This document shows, piece by piece, positions 8,482-17,589 of a stretch of DNA of 64,000 nucleotides (positions are counted from its first letter, which is position 1; the number at the start of each line of letters is the position of its first letter). The notes beneath the pieces were generated by a model. The model ran no database searches. It worked only from the letters and a program-made list of their open reading frames with translations, and was not told the DNA's origin. The stretch comes from Pseudaeromonas sp963677375. GTDB lineage: Bacteria > Pseudomonadota > Gammaproteobacteria > Enterobacterales > Aeromonadaceae. The DNA lies in assembly GCA_963677375.2 (NCBI GenBank), contig CAXXIF010000016.1:13138-77137 (forward strand), given 5' to 3'. A program made the translations under genes and the position numbers.

Positions 8482-8487
8482 TTAGGC
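8446..8487 (+). repeat. Short attC-like site of cassette 2
   Basis: AACTAAC (8446-8452) and GTTAGGC (8481-8487) enclose only 42 nt, shorter than a canonical attC. Both the CTAACAAGG start shared with the preceding site and the consensus core site are present, so this may be an internally deleted attC. Alternatively the true right end may be the GTTATAT at 8517-8523. Confidence 0.45.
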
Positions 8488-8538
8488 GCTCGCAAACTCG
8501 CGCGTCTTCTGATGGTGTTATATTTCTAGGAGGTTATC

Positions 8539-8856
8539 ATGCCAATGATAGCAAAAACACCGGAGCCACCTTATTATGCAGTTATTTTCACTTCCACTCG
8601 GACCTATGGTGATAATGGATATGGTGAAATCGCAGAGAGAATGGTGAAGTTGGCTGAAAAACAGCCTGGTTTTTTAGGTGTTGAATCAGCAAGGGAAAGT
8701 GTTGGAATTACAGTTTTATATTGGTCAGATTTAGAATCGATCAAAAACTGGAAAGCAAATACCGAACATCTTGAAGCTCAAAAAAATGGGCATAAAATGT
8801 GGTATTCATCTTTTAAGGTGCGCATTTCGAGAGTTGAACATGATTACGGTATATAA
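8539..8856 (+). CDS. Antibiotic biosynthesis monooxygenase-like (ABM/dimeric ferredoxin-like) protein
   Basis: 105 residues with the ABM-type fold signature: a first strand (YYAVIFTSTRT), an amphipathic helix (AERMVKLAEKQPGFLGVESAR) and the closing TVLYWSDLESIKNWKANTEHLEAQKNG segment. Proteins of this kind are common single-gene integron cassettes; the substrate is unknown and the name reflects the fold. An AGGAGG site lies at 8529-8534, 4 nt before the ATG. It is the third AT-rich plus-strand gene of the array. Confidence 0.82.
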   Translation: MPMIAKTPEPPYYAVIFTSTRTYGDNGYGEIAERMVKLAEKQPGFLGVESARESVGITVLYWSDLESIKNWKANTEHLEAQKNGHKMWYSSFKVRISRVEHDYGI

Positions 8857-9243
8857 TATATTTATTGCGAATGGATTTGATGTGATCTCGTAGTGGAACT
8901 AGCGGAGCGTAATACTGTGCATGGGGTAGTGCGCCGTGATTGTTATATCCGACTAGTTAATTTTAAATAATGACCCATTATCGATATGCTTTTATTGGTG
9001 ATATTACACCCCGTTCATCAAACCCACGGGGGATGTTCAATTTATTCACTCGTGATAACCAACGACTGACTTGGGCCTTATGCGTCAGCTTGCATCATCA
9101 GCCATAAAACTTGTTTTATAGCCACGCCTATGACATGCCATAACCCCGATTGCTGCGTGGCGAGCCGATCCCTGCTAGGATAGCGCCCCGTCAAGATGCC
9201 CGGTTTTCTCGGGTGGCATCACCGGTTTTTGTGGAGTCTTCTC
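8857..9243. other. Gap between the cassette genes and hrpA
   Basis: 387 nt without a credible gene. ATATAAT (8851-8857), overlapping the stop of the preceding gene, and GTTATAT (8942-8948) could be remnants of that cassette's attC, because GTTATAT also occurs at 8517-8523. One base of the left box does not fit. From about 9100 the composition returns to that of the chromosome, marking the right edge of the island and the hrpA leader. Confidence 0.4.
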
Positions 9244-12200
9244 GTGTCGCTTTCCATTTCCCAGCTGCAATCGTCCCTCTCCAGTTGCTTGTCCATGGAT
9301 CGACAGCGCATCGCTCGCCGCCTGCGCGGCGTGGAGCGGGTGCCGGAGCCAAAACGCCAATCCATCCTCGAAACGCTGGCTCTGGAGATAGCGGCGGCGC
9401 AGCTGCGAGCCGAGGAGCGGGCGGCCAAGATCCCCAAACTGGAGTATCCGGCGGATCTGCCGGTCAGCCAGAAGAAGGATGATATTGCCGCCGCCATCGC
9501 CGCCCATCAGGTGGTGATAGTCGCGGGCGAAACCGGCTCGGGGAAGACCACCCAGTTGCCGAAGATCTGTCTGGAGATTGGCCGCGGCGTTCAAGGGCTC
9601 ATCGGTCATACCCAGCCCCGTCGCCTGGCGGCTCGCAGTGTGGCCAGCCGCATCGCCGACGAGCTCAAGTGCGAGCTGGGCACGGCTGTGGGTTACAAGG
9701 TGCGTTTCAACGATCAGGTCAGCTCCGACTCTTACGTCAAGCTGATGACCGACGGTATCCTGTTGGCTGAAATTCAGCATGATCGGCTGCTCAGTCAATA
9801 TGACACCCTGATCATCGATGAGGCCCACGAGCGCAGCCTGAACATCGACTTTATCCTCGGCTATCTCAAGCAGTTGTTGCCCCGGCGGCCGGATTTAAAA
9901 GTCATCATCACCTCGGCCACTATCGATCCGGAGCGGTTCGCCAAACATTTTGGTAAGGCGCCCATCATCGAAGTCTCCGGCCGCACCTATCCGGTGGAGA
10001 CCCGCTACCGGCCGTTGCTGGAGGGAAGCGAGCAGAAAGATCCCCTGCAGGGGATCTTCGATGCGGTGGACGAGCTGTGCCATGAGGGGTTGGGTGACAT
10101 CCTCATCTTTATGAATGGCGAGCGGGAAATTCGTGACACCGCCGAGGCGCTGCGCAAACGCAACATCCGGGATACCGAAATTCTGCCCCTCTATTCACGG
10201 CTGTCGAACGCCGAGCAGAACCGGGTGTTCAGCCCTCACGCCGGTCGGCGCGTGGTGCTGGCGACCAACGTGGCGGAAACCTCGCTCACAGTGCCGGGTA
10301 TTCGCTATGTCATCGATCCGGGGACGGCGCGCATCAGCCGCTATTCGGCGCGTACCAAGGTGCAGCGTCTGCCCATAGAGCCGGTCTCCCAAGCCAGTGC
10401 CAACCAGCGCAAAGGCCGTTGTGGTCGGGTGGCGCCTGGGATCTGTATTCGTCTGTATGACGAGGCGGATTTTATGGGGCGGCCGGAGTTTACCGATCCG
10501 GAAATTCTGCGCACCAACTTGGCCTCGGTCATCTTGCAGATGCTCTCCTTAGGCTTGGGCGATATGGCCCGTTTTCCTTTCGTCGAGCCGCCGGATAGTC
10601 GCCAGATCAGCGACGGGGTGCGGTTGCTCGAAGAGCTGGGCGCACTGGATGGCCGGGGACAGGGGCGAGGGGCGCAGGCTGCCCGCACCGAGGCGTCGCC
10701 AGCCAGACCCAAGCCTAGCGCCGAAGGCTCAGAGTTGCGACTGAGCCCTCTGGGCAAGCAACTGGCGCGTATTCCGCTGGACCCGCGTCTGGCGCGCATG
10801 GTGCTCGAAGCGCCCAAGTTCGGCGTGCTGGAAGAGGTGCTGATCATCACCGCCGGGCTGTCGATCCAGGACCCCCGCGAGCGGCCGATGGAGAAGAAGC
10901 AGGCCAGCGACGAGCAACATCGCCGCTTCGAGGATAAGGATTCCGATTTCATCGCCTTCCTGAATCTGTGGAATTATCTGCAGTTATCCCAGAAGGAGGA
11001 CAGCCAGAATCAGTTCCGCAAGCGCTGCCAGCAGGAGTATCTCTCCTACCTGCGCGTTCGCGAGTGGCAGGATATCCACTATCAGGTGCGGCAGGCGACC
11101 CGGGAGCTGGGACTGCTGCATAACGAGATCCCTGGCGACGGCACCTCCATCCATAAGGCTCTGCTCAGCGGTCTGCTCAGCCATATCGGCACCAAAGATG
11201 GCGAGAAGCAGGAGTTTATCGGCGCCCGCAATGCCCGTTTCATGCTGTTCCCGGGCTCCGGCCTGTTCAAGAAACCGCCGAAGTGGGTGATGGCTGCCGA
11301 GCTGACCGAAACCTCGCGGTTGTTTGCCCGTACCGCCGCACGCATTCAGCCGGAGTGGATTGAGCCCTTGGCCCAACACCTCATCAAGCGCTCCTATTCC
11401 GATCCACGCTGGTCGAAGAAGGCCGGGGCTGTGCTCGCCAGCGAAAAGGTGACCCTCTATGGCCTGACCATAGTGCCGGAGCGGGAGGTGCAGTACAGCA
11501 CCATAGATCCGGCGCTGTGCCGTGAGCTGTTTATCCGCCGGGCTCTGGTGGAAGGGGATTTCGAGACCCGGCATGCCTTCTTCAAGCAGAACCGCGCCCT
11601 GCTGGCGGAAGTGGAAGAGCTGGAGCACAAGTCCCGCCGTCGCGACATTCTGGTGGATGACGAGACGCTGTTTGCCTTCTATGACGAGCGCATTCCCCAT
11701 GATGTGGTGACCGGTCGTCATTTTGATACCTGGTGGAAGAAGACCGCCCAGAGTGAGCCTGAGCTGCTGAATTTCGAGCGCGAGATGCTGATGAAGGGGG
11801 ATGCCAGCCACATCAGCGATCTGGATTACCCGAACTTCTGGCACCAGGGACGCATCAAGCTCAAGCTCTCCTACCAGTTCGAACCGGGCACAGATGCCGA
11901 TGGGGTGACGGTGCATATTCCGCTGCCCATCTTGAACCAGATCGAGGCGGTGGGTTTTGACTGGCAGATCCCGGGCTTGCGCCACGATCTGCTGGTAGCG
12001 CTCATCAAGGCGTTGCCCAAACAGCTGCGCAAGAACTTCGTACCGGCGCCCAACTACGCCTCGGCACTCCATCAGGCGCTCGGCCCCGAGATGGGGCCGC
12101 TGCTGGATTGTCTGGAGAAACAGCTCAAGCGCATGAGCGGCGTGACTATCCCGCGCGAGAGTTGGGATCTGAGTGCCGTGCCGGATCACCTGAAAATCAC

Positions 12201-13308
12201 CTTCCGGGTGGTGGATGACAAGGGCAAGAAGCTGGCCGAGAGCAAGGATCTGGTCGCGCTGAAACTGGAGTTGCAGGGCAAGGTGCAAGAGACCCTCTCT
12301 CAGGTGGCGGACAACGATATCGAACAGTCGGGATTGACGCTATGGAGCTTCGGGCCTCTGCCCAAGGAGTACAGCCAGAAGCGGGGCGGTTTCGAGATGA
12401 AGGCGTATCCCGCCATCATCGACACCAAGGATTCCGTCGCCATCCAGCTGTTTGACTCCCAAGTGGCCCAGGCGCAGGCCATGTGGGCAGGGCAACGGCG
12501 GCTGGTGCTGCTGAATGTGCCGAACCCCATCAAGTATCTGCAGGAGAAGCTGCCGAACAAGGCCAAGCTGGGGCTCTATTTCAACCCGTTCGGCAAGGTG
12601 GCGGATCTGATCGATGACTGTATTGCCTGTGGCTGTGATCAGCTGATGACGGCGCACGGCGCACCGACCTGGAATAGTGACGATTTCGAGGCCATGAAGG
12701 AGCGCATTCGTGCCGATCTGAACGATACAGTGGTGGAGATTGCCAAGTTGGTCGAGCAGATCCTGACCACGGCCCACGGCATCAAGAAGTCCCTCAAGGG
12801 GCGGGTGACCCTGGAGCTGGCCTATGCCCACTCCGATATCCAGGCCCAGCTGGAACGGCTGATCCATCGTGGTTTTGTCACCGAAACCGGCCCTCAGCGA
12901 CTGCCGGATCTGCTGCGCTACCTGCGCGCCATCGAGCGGCGCATGGAGAAGATCCCGACCGATCCGAACCGGGACAGGCTCTATATGCTCAAGGTGCAGT
13001 CGGTGGAGCAGGAGTACCAGCAGCTGAAAAACAAGCTGCCCAAGGGGCAGCCGGTGCCGGTGGAGGTGAGCGACATCCGCTGGATGCTCGAAGAGTTGCG
13101 GGTCTCCTTCTTTGCCCAGACGCTGGGCACGCCTTATCCCATCTCGGATAAGCGAGTGCTGCAGGCAATCCACGGGGGTGAAGATCTAAAAAAGCTCGGC
13201 CACGCAAAGTGGCCGAGCTTTGTCATCGGCTCGAATTCAACTGCAACTGAACTGGTTCCAGGAGCCCATGCGGATAAGGCCGTTGGTGCTCCTATTGAGC
13301 TCCTATGA
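9244..13308 (+). CDS. hrpA: ATP-dependent RNA helicase HrpA (DEAH family)
   Basis: 1354 residues; E. coli HrpA has 1300. Walker A GETGSGKTTQ (about residue 95), DEAH box (about 192), SAT motif, the QRKGRCGRVAPG helicase motif VI, then HA2/OB and the long HrpA C-terminal domain. The DEAH helicases of this type remodel mRNA-ribosome complexes. GTG 9244 (VSLSISQLQSSLSSC) with an upstream GGAG is preferred over ATG 9196. Oddities: a Gly/Arg/Ala/Pro-rich insert at about residues 470-495 (10651-10728), and a C-terminal extension of about 40 residues encoded across a terminator hairpin after a G5 run (13174-13178). One fewer G would give a stop at 13187. Confidence 0.95.
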   Translation: MSLSISQLQSSLSSCLSMDRQRIARRLRGVERVPEPKRQSILETLALEIAAAQLRAEERAAKIPKLEYPADLPVSQKKDDIAAAIAAHQVVIVAGETGSGKTTQLPKICLEIGRGVQGLIGHTQPRRLAARSVASRIADELKCELGTAVGYKVRFNDQVSSDSYVKLMTDGILLAEIQHDRLLSQYDTLIIDEAHERSLNIDFILGYLKQLLPRRPDLKVIITSATIDPERFAKHFGKAPIIEVSGRTYPVETRYRPLLEGSEQKDPLQGIFDAVDELCHEGLGDILIFMNGEREIRDTAEALRKRNIRDTEILPLYSRLSNAEQNRVFSPHAGRRVVLATNVAETSLTVPGIRYVIDPGTARISRYSARTKVQRLPIEPVSQASANQRKGRCGRVAPGICIRLYDEADFMGRPEFTDPEILRTNLASVILQMLSLGLGDMARFPFVEPPDSRQISDGVRLLEELGALDGRGQGRGAQAARTEASPARPKPSAEGSELRLSPLGKQLARIPLDPRLARMVLEAPKFGVLEEVLIITAGLSIQDPRERPMEKKQASDEQHRRFEDKDSDFIAFLNLWNYLQLSQKEDSQNQFRKRCQQEYLSYLRVREWQDIHYQVRQATRELGLLHNEIPGDGTSIHKALLSGLLSHIGTKDGEKQEFIGARNARFMLFPGSGLFKKPPKWVMAAELTETSRLFARTAARIQPEWIEPLAQHLIKRSYSDPRWSKKAGAVLASEKVTLYGLTIVPEREVQYSTIDPALCRELFIRRALVEGDFETRHAFFKQNRALLAEVEELEHKSRRRDILVDDETLFAFYDERIPHDVVTGRHFDTWWKKTAQSEPELLNFEREMLMKGDASHISDLDYPNFWHQGRIKLKLSYQFEPGTDADGVTVHIPLPILNQIEAVGFDWQIPGLRHDLLVALIKALPKQLRKNFVPAPNYASALHQALGPEMGPLLDCLEKQLKRMSGVTIPRESWDLSAVPDHLKITFRVVDDKGKKLAESKDLVALKLELQGKVQETLSQVADNDIEQSGLTLWSFGPLPKEYSQKRGGFEMKAYPAIIDTKDSVAIQLFDSQVAQAQAMWAGQRRLVLLNVPNPIKYLQEKLPNKAKLGLYFNPFGKVADLIDDCIACGCDQLMTAHGAPTWNSDDFEAMKERIRADLNDTVVEIAKLVEQILTTAHGIKKSLKGRVTLELAYAHSDIQAQLERLIHRGFVTETGPQRLPDLLRYLRAIERRMEKIPTDPNRDRLYMLKVQSVEQEYQQLKNKLPKGQPVPVEVSDIRWMLEELRVSFFAQTLGTPYPISDKRVLQAIHGGEDLKKLGHAKWPSFVIGSNSTATELVPGAHADKAVGAPIELL
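13191..13221. terminator. Bidirectional intrinsic terminator between hrpA and mqo
   Basis: A perfect 13-bp stem (AAAGCTCGGCCAC / GTGGCCGAGCTTT) with a 5-nt GCAAA loop. On the minus strand it is followed by a run of six T, so it ends mqo transcription well; on the plus strand only TTTGT follows. Unusually it lies inside the annotated 3' end of hrpA. Confidence 0.85.
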
Positions 13309-13371
13309 ACGGGGTCACGGCGGTTTGGCGAAAGGGAATATCCCTGCATTTTTTAACGTGAATGGCTGGCC

Positions 13372-14886
13372 CTAGGGCGCGAGCTTCAAGGTGGTCAGCG
13401 TCCGCTGGCGCACGCTGGCGGTCAGCTCGGCATCCTGGATCAACGAACGACCATAGGAAGGGATCATCGCCTTGAGCTTGTCCTGCCAGACGGCCGATTG
13501 CATCTGCTGCGGGAAACAGCGCTCCAGGACATCCAGCATGGTCTTGACACTAACCGAGGCTCCGGGCGAGGCGCCGAGCAGGGCGGCCAGGCTGCCATCT
13601 TGGGCGGCAACAATCTCGGTACCAAACTCCAGTTTGCCCCACTTCTGTTCACAGCGCTTGATCACCTGCACCCGCTTGCCGGCGTGGGCCAGTTGCCAAT
13701 CTTCGGCGCGAGCCAGGGGCACAAAGGTAGCGAGGGATTGAATGCGTTGCTCATGGCTTTGCAGCGCCTCTTTCACCAGATAGGTGGTCAAGTCCAGGTT
13801 ATAGCTACCGGCGCCCAGCAGACTCTTGAGGTTGTGAGGCTTGACCGACTTCATTAGATCCAGACGAGAGCCATTTTTTAGAAACCGGGTGGTAAAACCG
13901 GCGTAGGGGCCGAACAACAGACTCGGTTTGCCATCAATGATCCGGGTATCCAGATGCGGCACTGACATGGGGGGAGCCCCCACGGGCGCCAGACTATAGA
14001 CCTTGGCATGATGTTGCTGGATGAGCTCTGGGTTCTGACAGATCAACCATTGGCCGCTGACCGGAAAGCCGCCGTACCCCGCCGCTTCTGGAATGCCGGA
14101 TTTTTGTAGCAGATGCAGGGCGCTGCCCCCAGCTCCCAGAAAGACAAAGGGACTCTCGATACTGAAGGTGGCGCCACGCTGTGGCGGCGTGGTCTGTGCT
14201 TTTCCGGTCGTCTTGGCGCTGATGCGCCAGTGGTTCGCCCCATGTTGGCGTTGTAACTGGGTGACCTTGGTGTGGGTCAGCAATTCAAAATTGGCATGTG
14301 CTTGCAGATGGCTCACCAGGGTATGGGTCAGGGCTCCGAAATTCACATCCGCGCCATGTTCAACCCGGGTCGCTGCTAATGGTTGGTCTGCGGGGCGACC
14401 GGCCAGCATCAGCGGCATCCACTGTTGCAGGGTCTGGGTGTCATCGGCCCACTGCATGTGCGAGAAAAAATGATGGGACTTGAGGGCGTTAAATCGTGCC
14501 TTGAGGTAATCGATGTTCTGCGCACCCCAGACCGCGCTCAGATGAGGCACCCGATTGATAAAGGTGGTTGGCGTGATGTGCAAGGGATCGGTTTCGACCA
14601 GATGAGACCAGAACTGCAACGAGATTTCAAACGCGGCATTGATTTCCAGTGCGCGCTCGATCTGGATCTCGCCGTTACCGGCCCGCGGGGTATAGTTGAG
14701 CTCACAGTAGCCCGCATGACCAGTCCCGGCGTTATGCAGAGCGGCCGAGCTTTCTAAGGCAATATCCGGCAGTTGTTCGAGCATGCAGATATGCAAGGTG
14801 GGGTCCAGACGATGAATTAACATCGCCAGCGTTGCACTCATGATCCCACCACCCACTAAAGTCACATCTGCATGAATCGACGCCAT
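13372..14886 (-). CDS. mqo: Malate:quinone oxidoreductase
   Basis: 504-residue FAD-dependent, membrane-associated enzyme that oxidises malate to oxaloacetate and passes electrons to quinone, bypassing or complementing NAD-malate dehydrogenase in the TCA cycle. The N-terminal dinucleotide fold (VTLVGGGIMSATLAMLI, residues 8-24), the SSAALHNAGTGHAGYCELNYTP block and the C-terminal LLGASPGASVSVKTMLDVLE are typical Mqo signatures. It is monocistronic, converges with hrpA and ends at the shared terminator. Confidence 0.95.
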   Translation of the reverse strand: MASIHADVTLVGGGIMSATLAMLIHRLDPTLHICMLEQLPDIALESSAALHNAGTGHAGYCELNYTPRAGNGEIQIERALEINAAFEISLQFWSHLVETDPLHITPTTFINRVPHLSAVWGAQNIDYLKARFNALKSHHFFSHMQWADDTQTLQQWMPLMLAGRPADQPLAATRVEHGADVNFGALTHTLVSHLQAHANFELLTHTKVTQLQRQHGANHWRISAKTTGKAQTTPPQRGATFSIESPFVFLGAGGSALHLLQKSGIPEAAGYGGFPVSGQWLICQNPELIQQHHAKVYSLAPVGAPPMSVPHLDTRIIDGKPSLLFGPYAGFTTRFLKNGSRLDLMKSVKPHNLKSLLGAGSYNLDLTTYLVKEALQSHEQRIQSLATFVPLARAEDWQLAHAGKRVQVIKRCEQKWGKLEFGTEIVAAQDGSLAALLGASPGASVSVKTMLDVLERCFPQQMQSAVWQDKLKAMIPSYGRSLIQDAELTASVRQRTLTTLKLAP

Positions 14887-15028
14887 GAAACCAACCTGCC
14901 CATCATGTTAAAAGGAACAAATTATATATATTTTTGCACACCTGCGCTGATTTTTTGCCTGCGTCACAGGCATGTTCGCGACAAAAAACGCTCTTTTTGC
15001 CGCTGAGCGGAGTGCCGTGGTCCACCCG

Positions 15029-15538
15029 CTATTTTCGCCATTTGGCCCAGGGGTCCACATCGCCCTTGGCTGGGGTAGCGGCAGAGCCAGAACGTGATGA
15101 CCCCGAAGCACTTCGACTGTTGGTGCGGGGCCCGGAGCGGCTGCTCGAATTGGCTCTATGGCCCGTGTGAGTCGCCGCTTTTTGCGCCCGTTTTTCCTGT
15201 AGCCGCGCGGCGTCTTCCAGACTCAATTCTGCAGGCTCACCGGGTTGTTGATCTGCCGGAATAATGCGATCTCGGGGGGGTAATGCAAATTGCGCATCGG
15301 AGGCGCGGGGTAAGCTTTTAAATTGATACAAATAAAAGCCTTCCACTTTTTCACGAGCCCAATCCGTTTTTTTCAGGAATTTGACGCTGGAATCAATGCT
15401 GGGGTTAGTTTTAAAACAGTTAATATTCAAATAGGCAAATAAAATGCCAAAGCCATAATGCTCCACAACTTCTGTGACCAATTGCTTTAAGCTAAGTCCA
15501 TGAAGCGGGTTGTTTTTATAATCAACCTCATTGCTCAT
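15029..15538 (-). CDS. VF530 family DNA-binding protein (DUF2132) with basic tail
   Basis: About 169 residues. Residues 8-70 (NNPLHGLSLKQLVTEVVEHYGFGILFAYLNINCFKTNPSIDSSVKFLKKTDWAREKVEGFYL) are the VF530 domain, a small helical fold proposed to bind DNA. The second half is a disordered Ser/Arg/Gly/Ala-rich tail ending DPWAKWRK, longer than the stand-alone domain. ATG 15538 is preferred over a TTG four codons upstream. The cellular role is unknown. Confidence 0.78.
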   Translation of the reverse strand: MSNEVDYKNNPLHGLSLKQLVTEVVEHYGFGILFAYLNINCFKTNPSIDSSVKFLKKTDWAREKVEGFYLYQFKSLPRASDAQFALPPRDRIIPADQQPGEPAELSLEDAARLQEKRAQKAATHTGHRANSSSRSGPRTNSRSASGSSRSGSAATPAKGDVDPWAKWRK

Positions 15539-15837
15539 CTTTATATCCAATTAATAATATATTCCTGCACATTATACCATGCCATGGTAAGGAAAAACAC
15601 AGAGCCGATACATCATGATTTACCCATGGCGGTTACCTCTCTGACGCCGATATTTAATATGGCATATAGAGAATATCGGGTCATAGGGTAGGGGGGATGA
15701 AACTCGGTGTATCGTCGGATAACTGTGCGATAAAAAGTCGGGATAGGAGTAGAGTGCTCGACTCGAATGAGTCATAATTGACAGGCGTAACCGGTATGAA
15801 CGTCATTATTCAATGGATAGCAAATCATGGGGACATC

Positions 15838-16146
15838 ATGAAAATAATCGGGATATTACTGGTGGGAATGCTGCTTTCATCCTCGGTACTGGCTGAGGGC
15901 GTCATGCGTTGCGGGAGTTCTATTGTCTCGGTAGGCGACAGTAAAACAAAAATGCTGATGAAATGTGGCACTCCGGTGAGCACAGATGTCAAAACGACCG
16001 AGACAGTAAGTGAAACCGGTGTGAAATCCATCATTCAAACGGGTGAAATATTAACCATGGATATGGGCAAAGATAAGTTCATGGCGGTAGCAACGGTTGA
16101 AAATGGTGTTATCACGCATATTGAAGATGGCCCACGTAAAGAGTAA
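15838..16146 (+). CDS. DUF2845 domain-containing secreted protein
   Basis: 102 residues: signal peptide MKIIGILLVGMLLSSSVLAEG followed by a small domain with two cysteines (MRCGSSIVSVGDSKTKMLMKCGTP), the DUF2845 pattern. It is predicted periplasmic; function is unknown. The start is placed at 15838, after GGGGAC, because the signal peptide begins there; in-frame codons upstream are not needed. Confidence 0.72.
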   Translation: MKIIGILLVGMLLSSSVLAEGVMRCGSSIVSVGDSKTKMLMKCGTPVSTDVKTTETVSETGVKSIIQTGEILTMDMGKDKFMAVATVENGVITHIEDGPRKE

Positions 16147-16416
16147 TCAAAACTGGCGACGACAAAAGCCTCAATAACTATATAAATTTAAAATATGTGG
16201 TTGGAAATTTAATTCTGTTGGCGGGGTTGCGTCAGTGGCGCCCGCCATTAACGCGAATGGCATGGCGATTCTGGCGCAAGGGTTGCCGTCAGAAATAATA
16301 TGAATTATTCGCGACGCTCTATATTTCATAATGGAAAATGCGGCGGCACAGCGATGAATTTGTGTGCCGCTCGCATTAAATAGGTGTTGCGGACTCGATA
16401 ATAAGTCAAAACCGGT
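16147..16416. other. Intergenic segment after the DUF2845 gene
   Basis: 270 nt between converging genes. A GCGGCACA / TGTGCCGC inverted repeat with a 12-nt loop (16343-16370) is the only clear structure; without a T run on either side it is at best a weak terminator. Confidence 0.35.
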
Positions 16417-16893
16417 TTAGCAACCGGGCCAACGTTGGCCGATTGCTGCATCACGATACCAACTCATCAATGATTTATGCTGTTCATCATCGGCTGCTGG
16501 AGACCAGGGGGCAAAGTCTTCCTCTTTGAATGGTGTGTAAGGGCCATGTTTAACTTCAAAAATAACGGCCCCGGTATCCAAAGAGAGTACGGCATGCCAA
16601 CCTGCAATCGGCGTCTCGGTCACAGAGACACCTTCACCCAACACGGCCCTGTCGATCACCACACCCGCATCATCGAACGTGAGAACGACAAAACGACCAC
16701 GCAATGAGGTCAATAACTCCCAGGTTTGCAGATGTCGATGGGGGCGAATATAGGTCTCAGGCTCCATGGCAATCGCTAATCGTTGGATCGGGTCCGTTAA
16801 CTCCGCATGGAGGTTGTAATTCATCCGCTGGCGAGGTGAATCTTGTGCCTCAATGCTGAGGGATGTCATTTGGTCGAAACTCAATTTTTTCAT
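16417..16893 (-). CDS. wbuC: WbuC family cupin-fold metalloprotein
   Basis: 158 residues with the WbuC pattern: an MKKLSFDQM start, RMNYNLH, and the cupin metal motif PETYIRPHRHLQTWELLTSLRGRF. WbuC-type proteins are often found near O-antigen genes but also alone; their reaction is not established. The ATG at 16893 gives the family N-terminus, so the longer upstream frame is rejected. It is divergent from an unknown gene, with no surface-polysaccharide genes nearby. Confidence 0.8.
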   Translation of the reverse strand: MKKLSFDQMTSLSIEAQDSPRQRMNYNLHAELTDPIQRLAIAMEPETYIRPHRHLQTWELLTSLRGRFVVLTFDDAGVVIDRAVLGEGVSVTETPIAGWHAVLSLDTGAVIFEVKHGPYTPFKEEDFAPWSPAADDEQHKSLMSWYRDAAIGQRWPGC

Positions 16894-17039
16894 AGGGTGA
16901 TGCTTCCCGGGAAACTGAGCGGCAATTGTATGGCTAATCCACGGACAGACAAAACAGTAAATCGATGAGGAAAGTATCAACAGGGGATGGATTACATGGT
17001 GTAATAAGCGGCCACGTAGTCGCTTATCAGGAAGCAGAA

Positions 17040-17564
17040 ATGGTTGCAGAATTAGTAGCTCAGGCACCGGATACCGGTGAATTATATCGACACCTGACTG
17101 GTCGTTCGATGGAAGAAATCTTGTTCTATCTATTTGAACAACAAAGTTTTTCTCATCAAGACGCGTTAGACCTCGACCTGCTCTGGTCGGAATACCCATT
17201 TACCGATGAAATTGTTGCCAACGCATTCCTCCATTACGGTCAGTTGAATCCGGTCCGGATGACCACTTATCAGGAAGCCATCTTGTGGCACTCGGAGCTG
17301 GATTTGGTCCCCAGCCAGATCACGAAAGCTGAATTTGAAATGGCCTCACAGATGTTTCATGAGAAGGCGGCCATTTTTAGTGGCTCGGTTCGTTTGATCG
17401 GGGGCTATTTGAACAACGACACACCGAATCGCAAAGGGTTATGCCGCTGGATAGCGCCGAATACCTTTGCGATGTTATATGTAGTCCGCCAGGCTCGGGG
17501 ACCCTTTATGGGCTTTTTCTTCCCTCGTGACGGTGGCACCACCGTCAGTCAGGTGATGCATTAA
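17040..17564 (+). CDS. Hypothetical protein
   Basis: 174 residues (199 if the ATG at 16965 is used). I do not recognise the family. The protein is soluble, acidic in its first half (TGELYRHLTGRSMEEILFYLFEQQSFSHQDALDLDLLW) and ends with an aromatic-rich stretch (NTFAMLYVVRQARGPFMGFFFPRDGG). No signal peptide or membrane segment is seen. ATG 17040 has AGGA about 7 nt upstream, while 16965 lacks a ribosome-binding site. The base composition matches the chromosome. Confidence 0.6.
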   Translation: MVAELVAQAPDTGELYRHLTGRSMEEILFYLFEQQSFSHQDALDLDLLWSEYPFTDEIVANAFLHYGQLNPVRMTTYQEAILWHSELDLVPSQITKAEFEMASQMFHEKAAIFSGSVRLIGGYLNNDTPNRKGLCRWIAPNTFAMLYVVRQARGPFMGFFFPRDGGTTVSQVMH

Positions 17565-17589
17565 GCTCGCAAACTGACTCTGGGCATGG

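Noticed and set aside
10984..12288. A 434-residue minus-strand reading frame inside hrpA
   Set aside because: The hrpA frame encodes conserved helicase C-terminal domains; the antisense frame shows no domains.
12340..13173. A 277-residue minus-strand reading frame over the hrpA 3' part
   Set aside because: Shadow of hrpA codon bias, with no recognisable motifs or ribosome-binding site.
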